From Rhizobiales bacterium 63-22 (GTDB lineage: Bacteria; Pseudomonadota; Alphaproteobacteria; Rhizobiales; Rhizobiaceae), in NCBI GenBank assembly GCA_001898995.1, contig MKVZ01000012.1, forward strand, positions 1 through 61,956: a stretch of DNA of 61,956 nt, read 5' to 3'. Within the stretch, counting starts at the first letter, position 1, and each line of letters starts with the position of its first letter. Positions 56,082 to 61,956 of this stretch are shown one piece after another. Made by a program: the position numbers and the translations under genes. Under the pieces are notes generated by a model. It did no database searches. It was not told the origin of the DNA and worked only from the letters and a program-made list of their open reading frames with translations.

Positions 56082-56896
56082 GCCCTCGCCTCCTTGTTCA
56101 CCGGCTCGGAGCCATCGCCCATCGCCCCGGTCATCGCGCCCACAAGCTCCTCGATGCTTGTGTCTGCGTTGGAAAACCGCGCGACGCGGCAGCCAAGCCG
56201 CAGCACCTCAATTCGGTCGGCAACCTTCGTCACGTCCGACATATTGTGGCTTATCAAGACGACGGCGATACCGGTGTCGCGTATTCGCCGAATGAGATCG
56301 AGCGTTCGCTGTGTCTGGACGACCCCAAGCGCGGCCGTCGGCTCGTCCATGAACATCACCCGACGCGCCCACAGGAAAGAGCGGCAGATACTGACGCTTT
56401 GCCGTTGACCGCCGGAAAGAGCGGCTACCGGCGCATCGGCGTCCTTGATATCGGCCTTCAGATTCTGAAATGTCTCGATGCCCTGTCGCCGCATCGCACC
56501 TTTGTCGATGAAGCCGAGCTTGCCGAGCAGACCGCGGCGCAGGATTTCCCGTCCCATGAAGATATTTGCCGCCGGATCCATATCCGTTGCAAGCGAAAGG
56601 TCCTGATATACGGTTTCGATGCCATGCCGATGGGCATCCTGCGGCGAGGACAACGCGATCGGCTTGCCATCGAGAAGCAACGAGCCGGAGTCGGGCCGCT
56701 CGGCGCCCGAAAGAATCTTGACCAGCGTGCTCTTTCCGGCGCCGTTATCTCCGATTAGAGCCGTGACCTCGCCAGCATACGCAGCAAAGGAAGCGCCTCT
56801 GAGCGCCTCCACATGTCCATAGCGTTTTACGATGTCACGGGCTTCGTAAAGCGGCACGCCGCCAGTATCTGGCGCGGGCCTCGTAGCCGTTTCCAT
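56078..56896 (-). CDS. ribose-type ABC transporter ATP-binding protein, single cassette
   Basis: 272 residues from ATG 56896, preceded by GGAGGAGAGC. Walker A GDNGAGKST, signature ALSGGQRQSVSICRS, Walker B RVMFMDEPTAALGVVQ and switch SHNM. Unlike the two other systems in this window it has one cassette, so it works as a homodimer. The RQS in the signature segment is typical for this single-cassette branch. First gene of the operon. Confidence 0.93.
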   Translation of the reverse strand: METATRPAPDTGGVPLYEARDIVKRYGHVEALRGASFAAYAGEVTALIGDNGAGKSTLVKILSGAERPDSGSLLLDGKPIALSSPQDAHRHGIETVYQDLSLATDMDPAANIFMGREILRRGLLGKLGFIDKGAMRRQGIETFQNLKADIKDADAPVAALSGGQRQSVSICRSFLWARRVMFMDEPTAALGVVQTQRTLDLIRRIRDTGIAVVLISHNMSDVTKVADRIEVLRLGCRVARFSNADTSIEELVGAMTGAMGDGSEPVNKEARA

Positions 56897-56906
56897 GCTC
56901 TCCTCC

Positions 56907-56920
56907 TGCATTCGTATGCA
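56907..56920. promoter_or_regulatory. LacI-type operator O1
   Basis: TGCATTCGTATGCA, a near-perfect palindrome with a central CG, 11 bp before the ATPase start and overlapping its ribosome-binding region. The partner site at 57117 differs by one base. Confidence 0.8.
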
Positions 56921-57116
56921 AATTATCAAAGCAGGCTGGATTTTGCAAGCGCGCTGAAGGCAAATTCGGGAAAATTTGCAAGCTCCCGCTGACCACCATG
57001 TTATTATCCATATGTTATATCTATATTAAATTCGAGGAAAATATTTAATGCGGCTGGCACTTGCGATCGCCAGATGTTCCGTTATTAGGTCGAGAAAAAT
57101 TCGATTTTCGTAAAAA

Positions 57117-57130
57117 TGCATTCGGATGCA
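57117..57130. promoter_or_regulatory. LacI-type operator O2
   Basis: TGCATTCGGATGCA, 13 of 14 bases shared with O1 and placed 210 bp from it, equal to 20 turns of B-DNA. The AT-rich stretch between (about 57000-57060) probably holds the operon promoter. Looping by a tetrameric LacI protein is possible. Confidence 0.78.
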
Positions 57131-57310
57131 AAATCCTGATATTGTTTTCGTCGACCCCAGAATAAGGGCCTGCGAGCCATGCTCATGCGCTCCTGCGCTC
57201 CCGGGAAGCATGGACGGCCGGAATTCAGTTCGTCATTCTATCCGCGATATTTCTGTCATTGTGGAACTTCCTGCACTCTATCGAGTTGCTGTGGAAAGGG
57301 AGCGAATTCC

Positions 57311-57523
57311 ATGGACCACGACGAAGAACGCCGCAAGCGAGCCTACGAGATCTGGGAGAACGAAGGGCGGCCGGAAGGACACCATCTTGAACATTGGCAA
57401 AGAGCGGGGGAGCAGCTTGAGGCGGCCAAGGCAAAAGCCGATCAACCGCTGGAACCTGAAGCGCCGGTTAAAAAGCCGGCTAGAGCGAGGAAGACGAAAA
57501 GCATCGCCAAGGGTACGCGCTGA
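57311..57523 (+). CDS. DUF2934 domain protein
   Basis: 70 residues from ATG 57311. The block RKRAYEIWENEGRPEGHHLE followed by HWQRA is the DUF2934 signature, common in rhizobia. The C-terminal half is lysine- and alanine-rich and basic. Function unknown; a nucleic-acid-related or stress role is only a guess. It stands alone, 181 bp after operator O2. Confidence 0.8.
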   Translation: MDHDEERRKRAYEIWENEGRPEGHHLEHWQRAGEQLEAAKAKADQPLEPEAPVKKPARARKTKSIAKGTR

Positions 57524-58063
57524 TCTGTGAATTTCATCTTTCCCTGAATGACGGCCGCGCTCGTAACCGACCCGGAAACCGGCGGTCAAAATGTGGCCGT
57601 GACTTCCGGAGGTTCGCTCGTCGGCTCCGCGTGTTCATCGACTTGGGCGATCGAGGACACTTTCGAGACCGCCAGAAAAGAATCCTGTCTTGACCACAAC
57701 GAAACCCGCTCCCGGCATGGCCGGCAGCGTCATGCCGCCGCAAACGATCGACCTCTACATCAGGCGCCAGACGCCCGCGGCCTTGCGCATCCAGCGCCCC
57801 GACAATAGGATCGCGACAATTCCGCGCGGCAGATCCTGTATCTGGAACTGAATTCACCGGCGCGCCTACACCGGAGCACGACCAACGACAGCGAGACGCG
57901 AGACCGCCTTCGCCGCCGATAGGGCGGACCTGCCGACCGATATCTCGGGTCCGGCCATTCCATCCCATTCACTTTGCCGTGGCCGGGTTCGCAGCAGCGA
58001 TGGAAAAATGTAGACTACGAATTCGGATTCCGAGCGAATGAACATCAGAAACGGAGCTGCCAT
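57524..58063. other. intergenic region without recognised gene
   Basis: About 540 bp. Frames on both strands exist but none has a credible start, composition or family block. It should contain the promoter of gnd-zwf near its right end. Confidence 0.5.
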
Positions 58064-59065
58064 ATGCAATTGGGAATGATCGGACTGGGCCGCATGGGCG
58101 CAAACATGGTACGGCGTCTCATGAAGGCGGGACATCGATGCGTCGTCTACGACGTCAACCCGCAAAGCGTGGCGGCGCTGGTCGCCGAAGGCGCGACGGG
58201 CGCAGAAAGCATGGCCGACCTGGTTGCCAAACTTTCTCCCCCGCACGCCGTCTGGCTCATGCTGCCGGCCGCCATTACGAGCGGCATCGCCCGCGATCTG
58301 GCAGGCCGCATGGAGGCCGGCGACACGCTGATCGACGGCGGCAATTCCCATTATCATGACGCGGTCGATCTTGCCGCCGAGTTTTCCGCGAAGGGCGTGT
58401 CCTTCGTCGACGTCGGCACCAGCGGCGGCGTATGGGGACTGGAACGCGGCTACAGCCTGATGATCGGCGGTCCCGACGACGCGGTCGCGCGCCTCGACCC
58501 GATTTTCGCGGCGCTGGCGCCGGGCGCGGATGGATCGGGCGGAAAACCCGGCACCGCGCAGACCGCGGCGCAAGGCTATCTGCATTGCGGCCCGTCCGGT
58601 GCCGGCCATTTCGTCAAGATGGTTCACAACGGCATCGAATACGGCATGATGGCCGCTTATGCCGAAGGGCTGAACATCCTCAAGGCGGCCAATGCCGGCA
58701 ACGAGAAGCGCGCCGCCGACGCGGAAACCGCCCCCCTCGACCAACCGCAATATCACAAGTTCGAGATCGACCTCGCCGCCGTCGCCGAAGTGTGGCGTCA
58801 CGGCAGCGTCATCGGCTCATGGCTGCTCGACCTCACGGCCGGCGTCCTGAAGACGGACCCGACGCTCGCCAATTTCAGCGACCGCGTCTCCGATTCCGGC
58901 GAAGGGCGCTGGACGCTGCAGGCGGCGGTGGAGACCGGCGTGCCTGCGCCGGTTCTTTCCTCGGCGCTGTTCGCGCGATTCAGCTCGCGCGACAACGACG
59001 AATTCGCCAACAAGCTGCTTTCGGCCATGCGCTTCGCCTTCGGCGGACATGGCAAGGCGAAATAA
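58064..59065 (+). CDS. gnd: 6-phosphogluconate dehydrogenase, decarboxylating, short (GndA/YqeC) type
   Basis: 333 residues from ATG 58064 with GGAG at 58053. Rossmann motif GLGRMGANM (7-15), DGGNSHYHDA (near 89), VDVGTSGGVWGLERG and the substrate motif KMVHNGIEYGMM (near 186). This is the short form of about 300-340 residues, as opposed to the 470-residue E. coli type. It converts 6-phosphogluconate to ribulose 5-phosphate and CO2. Forms a unit with zwf 21 bp downstream. Confidence 0.93.
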   Translation: MQLGMIGLGRMGANMVRRLMKAGHRCVVYDVNPQSVAALVAEGATGAESMADLVAKLSPPHAVWLMLPAAITSGIARDLAGRMEAGDTLIDGGNSHYHDAVDLAAEFSAKGVSFVDVGTSGGVWGLERGYSLMIGGPDDAVARLDPIFAALAPGADGSGGKPGTAQTAAQGYLHCGPSGAGHFVKMVHNGIEYGMMAAYAEGLNILKAANAGNEKRAADAETAPLDQPQYHKFEIDLAAVAEVWRHGSVIGSWLLDLTAGVLKTDPTLANFSDRVSDSGEGRWTLQAAVETGVPAPVLSSALFARFSSRDNDEFANKLLSAMRFAFGGHGKAK

Positions 59066-59086
59066 ACCGAGCGGATGGAGACGGCC

Positions 59087-60463
59087 ATGAGCCAGGACAG
59101 ATCGGACGCACTGGTGGTTTTCGGCGTGAGCGGCGATCTCGCCCACAAGATGATCCTTCCCTCGCTGTACCAGATGGTGCGGCGAGGCCATCTGAACGAA
59201 CCGGTCATCGGCGTCGCGCTCGACGACTGGGACACGGACAAGCTGGCGGAGCGCGCCCGCGACGGCATCGTCAATCAGTTCGGTTCGGTGGACGAAGCCG
59301 TCTTCGCAAGGTTCAAGAGCCTGCTGCACTATGTCGGTGGTGACTACAAGACCGCCGCGACCTTCGAGAGGCTGCGCGACGCCCTCGGCGGCGCGACCCG
59401 GCCGCTCTATTATCTCGCCATACCGCCATCTCTGTTCGGCACCGTGATAGAGGCCCTGCAGGCAGCCGGCATCGCCGGTCACGCCCGCCTGATGGTGGAA
59501 AAGCCTTTCGGCCGGGATCTCGCCTCTGCGCAGGCGCTCAACGAGGAGTTGCTCTCCATCTTCGATGAACGGTCTGTCTTTCGCATCGACCATTTTCTCG
59601 GCAAGGAGGCGATCCAGAACCTGCTCTATTTCCGTTTCGCCAACGCTTTCCTCGAGCCTGTCTGGAACCGCAACTTCGTGGACAGCGTGCAGATCACCAT
59701 GGCCGAGGATTTCGGCGTCGACGGTCGCGGCAAATTCTACGACGAGGTGGGCTGCTTGCGCGACGTGATCCAGAACCATCTGGTCAACGTGCTGCTCCTG
59801 CTGGCCATGGAGCCGCCCGCGACGGGCGATTCCGACGACCTCAGCGACGAAAAGGTCCAGGTGCTGAAATCCATTCGCCCCTTGAGCGAGAAGGATCTGG
59901 TCCGGGGCCAGTTCGACGGCTATCGTGACGAGCCGGGCGTGGCCGCGGATTCCACCGTGGAGACCTTCGCCGCCGTAAGGCTTTTCGTAGATACATGGCG
60001 CTGGAAGGGCGTTCCCTTCTACATCCGCGCCGGAAAGAACCTGCCGGTGCGCATCACCGAAGTCGTCGTGCGGTTCAAGCGCCCGCCGATTGCGGTGTTC
60101 GACGAGATCGATGCCGCCGACGCCAATTACGTGCGCTTCCGGGTCGGTCCACAGGTGCTGATCGGCATCGGCGCACGCCGCAAGGCCGCCGGCAGCGAAA
60201 TGGTTGGCGAAGACGCGGAACTGGCGGCTGTCGACAGCACGACCGACGACATGCTGCCTTACGAGCGTCTGATCGGCGATGCCATGAATGGCAAGCGGCA
60301 ACTGTTCACCCGGCGGGACGCATCGGAGCTGGCCTGGCGTATCGTCGATCCGGTGCTGCACCTGAAAACCCCGCCCGCACCCTATGCGCCGCACAGCTGG
60401 GGGCCTACGGAGGCGATGAACGGTTTCGAGCCGGCCGGCGGCTGGGTCGATCCGAAGGCATGA
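59087..60463 (+). CDS. zwf: glucose-6-phosphate 1-dehydrogenase
   Basis: 458 residues; ATG 59087 is preferred because GGAG at 59077-59080 lies 6 bp before it, though ATG 59075 is in frame. [13 protein letters not shown] near the N-terminus is the coenzyme loop, [14 protein letters not shown] follows, and [20 protein letters not shown] holds the active-site histidine (usual form RIDHYLGKE). Supplies NADPH and 6-phosphogluconolactone; with gnd but without pgl it makes a partial oxidative pentose phosphate module. Confidence 0.95.
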   Translation: MSQDRSDALVVFGVSGDLAHKMILPSLYQMVRRGHLNEPVIGVALDDWDTDKLAERARDGIVNQFGSVDEAVFARFKSLLHYVGGDYKTAATFERLRDALGGATRPLYYLAIPPSLFGTVIEALQAAGIAGHARLMVEKPFGRDLASAQALNEELLSIFDERSVFRIDHFLGKEAIQNLLYFRFANAFLEPVWNRNFVDSVQITMAEDFGVDGRGKFYDEVGCLRDVIQNHLVNVLLLLAMEPPATGDSDDLSDEKVQVLKSIRPLSEKDLVRGQFDGYRDEPGVAADSTVETFAAVRLFVDTWRWKGVPFYIRAGKNLPVRITEVVVRFKRPPIAVFDEIDAADANYVRFRVGPQVLIGIGARRKAAGSEMVGEDAELAAVDSTTDDMLPYERLIGDAMNGKRQLFTRRDASELAWRIVDPVLHLKTPPAPYAPHSWGPTEAMNGFEPAGGWVDPKA

Positions 60464-60550
60464 CGGAGTCGGCCCAGACATGGATGTGGCCGCGATGGCC
60501 AATGCGGTCGAGCAGCTTGCGTCGTCGCTATCAAAGTTCCGGCCGGAATC

Positions 60551-60767
60551 GTGGCCCCATTTGACTTCAAAACTCTAAGGCAGAAGGAATCCTTGATTCT
60601 GTCATATATAGACCAGACCAGTCGAATTGCGAGTAAGCGATTGGCGAACGGGTTCGGGATGCCCAAAACCCACCTTGCCGAAACGGCGGAACTTACAAGG
60701 AAAACTTTTTACCGTATCGAGCGCAGCCGTATCCCGAAGGCCGAAGCACACCTGCGGGAAAATACTA
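60551..60767 (+). pseudogene. Xre/MbcA/ParS-type antitoxin N-terminal part, cut by an IS
   Basis: The frame contains RIASKRLANGFGMPKTHLAE followed by TAELTRKTFYRIERSRIPKA and HLRE, which resembles the helix-turn-helix part of Xre/MbcA-type antitoxins. It runs into the IS5-type remnant at 60768, so the C-terminal toxin-binding domain is missing. The 87 bp between zwf and this frame hold nothing recognised. Confidence 0.45.
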
Positions 60768-61008
60768 GCGCTCGTGGACAAAGGGCATGCATAGTTTGAC
60801 AGCAGCGATTGCGACGAAGCCGAGGTAGGATTGCCTGATCTTGTCGTAACGGGTGGCGACCCGCCGCCAGTTCTTGAGCTTGTTGAAGAGGCGCTCGATC
60901 TGGTTGCGCCATTTGTATTTGGCTTTATCGTGCGCGATCGGCTCGCGCCTGTTGCTTTTTGAAGGGATGACGGCCTCGACCTCGGCGCTGGCGATCTCGT
61001 CGCGAATG
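60768..61008 (-). mobile_element. IS5-family (IS427-like) remnant, transposase 3' end
   Basis: GCGCTCGTGGACAAAG at 60768 is the same terminal repeat as at 19578, again preceded by TA. The 241 bp match 19578-19818 with only about ten differences and encode the last 80 residues of the transposase (YKWRNQIERLFNKLKNWRR). The match stops at 61008, where acetyltransferase-like sequence begins, so the rest of the element has been lost. Same orientation as the first copy. Confidence 0.9.
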
Positions 61009-61025
61009 TCCTATCCGACCGATGA

Positions 61026-61275
61026 ATGGTTCGCCATGTGATGGCTGGGGCCGGTTCCCGCTGTTGGGTGGCACTGGACGCCGGCAGCACCGTTGCCGTA
61101 GTGCAGGTTGACCGAGACGAATCCAAACAAAGTTGTTTTGACCTTGCCGTGCGCCCCGATCTCAAAGGCCAAGGGATTGGAACGTCGATTCTTGTAGTGT
61201 TTCTGTCGGGATCAGGACGCGCCTATGCGACATTGGAGGGACGCATCGAGCCAGACAATCCGGCAAGCCTGCTAG
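61026..61275 (+). pseudogene. GNAT acetyltransferase remnant
   Basis: The frame VALDAGSTVAVVQVDRDESK followed by FDLAVRPDLKGQGIGTSILV includes the acetyl-CoA-binding motif A (RPDLKGQGIG). The N-terminal part is missing at the IS scar and the C-terminal part is replaced after IEPDNPASLL. Not expected to be active. Confidence 0.75.
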
Positions 61276-61445
61276 ACAAGCCCGCCGCCACTACTCGCCA
61301 GAACCGACACAGATTCTCACGCTGCCATACCGGTGGCCGACCTGGCGAGAATAATTTCTGGCGCGTTGATCGCTCTGATTTCCGTCTTTCCGTAGCCATT
61401 CACACCTTCTGGTTTGGGGTGTTGCGGCGACCGGTTGAATCTGCC

Positions 61446-61784
61446 CAATACCTATCGATCAAATACACCGAAAGGCTGGGTGCGGCGGGCATCGAACCCT
61501 CAGTTGGCAACGACGGCGACAGCTATGACAACGCCTTGACGGAGACGATCGACGGTCTGTTCAAGGCCGAGGTCATCCATCGACGCGGGCCCTGGCGTAA
61601 CTTCGAGGCCGGCGAATATGCCACACTCGAATGGGTCGACCGGTTCAACAACCGCCGCCTGCTCGAGCCCATCGGCAACATTCCACTCGCGGAGGCAGAG
61701 GCAAACTTCTACGCGGCTCTGGAAACGGAAGACATGGCCCCGCAACTAACCCAAATCAGCCCCGGCAAAACCTGGTGCGGCTGA
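61446..61784 (+). pseudogene. IS3-family orfB transposase, C-terminal remnant
   Basis: In frame with the GNAT remnant, forming one chimeric open frame from 61026. The part SIKYTERLGAAGIEPSVGND, DSYDNALTETIDGLFKAEVI and LEWVDRFNNRRLLEPIGNIP is the rve-domain tail of IS3 OrfB with its last catalytic glutamate; the first two catalytic aspartates are lost. Confidence 0.88.
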
Positions 61785-61849
61785 CTGTTTCAATTCCAGG
61801 TTTCCTGTCAGTCCTGTCCGACAAAAGCCCCCACTTTTGAAGGGGAAAT

Positions 61850-61956
61850 CAAAGTTCGCAGACATTGGATGAATGGATCGGCAGTGCCATTGACACCGAA
61901 CTCACGACAATCATGCGTTTTGCCATAGTTTTGCACCGGGATATTGATGCCGTTAA
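61850..61956 (+). pseudogene. ISL3-family transposase fragment, runs off the window
   Basis: The frame TLDEWIGSAIDTELTTIMRF then AIVLHRDIDAV resembles the segment of ISL3-family transposases that comes before the PWSNG motif. No start is visible on the left, so the gene is broken or internal here. Its continuation lies beyond the end of the window. Confidence 0.6.

Noticed and set aside
57548..57808. Plus-strand frame in the gap before gnd
   Set aside because: No ribosome-binding site or recognisable block, and base composition unlike the neighbouring coding sequence.
58817..60502. 561-codon minus-strand frame opposite zwf and gnd
   Set aside because: Antisense shadow; both plus-strand genes are fully motif-complete.

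Overview
The window comes from an alphaproteobacterium, almost certainly a Rhizobiales member (Brucellaceae, Phyllobacteriaceae or Rhizobiaceae type). The reasons are the many ribose-type and amino-acid ABC transporters in long ATGA-coupled operons, a PheS whose closest recognisable sequence style is alphaproteobacterial, an ialB remnant, a DUF2934 protein and intergenic repeats of the common rhizobial type. There is no rRNA, tRNA or ordinary housekeeping operon. The DNA reads as an accessory region of a chromosome or a secondary replicon, with debris from IS5, IS3, ISL3 and Tn3 elements and a relaxase fragment.

Region 1 (1-10311, minus strand plus a divergent GntR gene): a ten-gene operon encodes PxpA, a TorT-like binding protein with a ribose-type ABC transporter, a class III aminotransferase, PxpB, PxpC, a biotin carrier protein, a biotin carboxylase and the start of an isopropylmalate/tartrate dehydrogenase-like enzyme. 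Together these give every part of a split, biotin-dependent, urea-carboxylase-like enzyme next to 5-oxoprolinase subunits. Two nearly identical direct repeats lie in the divergent promoter and are probable GntR operators.

Region 2 (10324-19451): a LacI-controlled operon holds a ribose-type ABC transporter, an SDR, a PgdA/imidase-type deacetylase, a CxxC mini-protein and a CobW-like GTPase. The divergent side carries lacI and a type I asparaginase. A near-perfect 30-bp palindrome sits at the promoter.

Region 3 (19578-32240): an island of visibly lower GC begins at an IS5-type remnant. It holds a full-length orphan pheS, a three-subunit FAD/[2Fe-2S] amino-acid (opine-type) dehydrogenase, an amidase, a polar amino-acid ABC transporter, LysR, and then PLP lyase, RidA and a methyltransferase on the other strand. 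I infer catabolism or detoxification of an unusual, perhaps phenylalanine-like, amino acid, with PheS as a self-protection copy. This is the most interesting system in the window.

Region 4 (32241-42999): an ABC ATPase remnant and a Prc protease are followed by a rearranged fluoride-resistance locus. That locus has two fluoride (crcB-motif) riboswitches, a truncated hyfC, an unknown membrane ORF, an ilvD tail, two crcB genes and a DUF190 gene. Then come mntH, Tn3 and relaxase remnants, and a HilA-like regulator.

Region 5 (43000-48000): a large autotransporter is divergent from that regulator and is followed by a broken ialB.

Region 6 (48023-57130): a ten-gene minus-strand operon encodes a ribose-type ABC transporter, an HpsN/HisD-like dehydrogenase, SDR, LacI, a double cupin, a 63-residue unknown, an alpha/beta hydrolase and an RraA-like aldolase. 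Two almost identical palindromes 210 bp apart lie upstream.

Region 7 (57311-61956): DUF2934, gnd and zwf, then a scar of a truncated Xre-type antitoxin, a second copy of the IS5 remnant, a GNAT remnant, an IS3 orfB tail and an ISL3 transposase running off the end.
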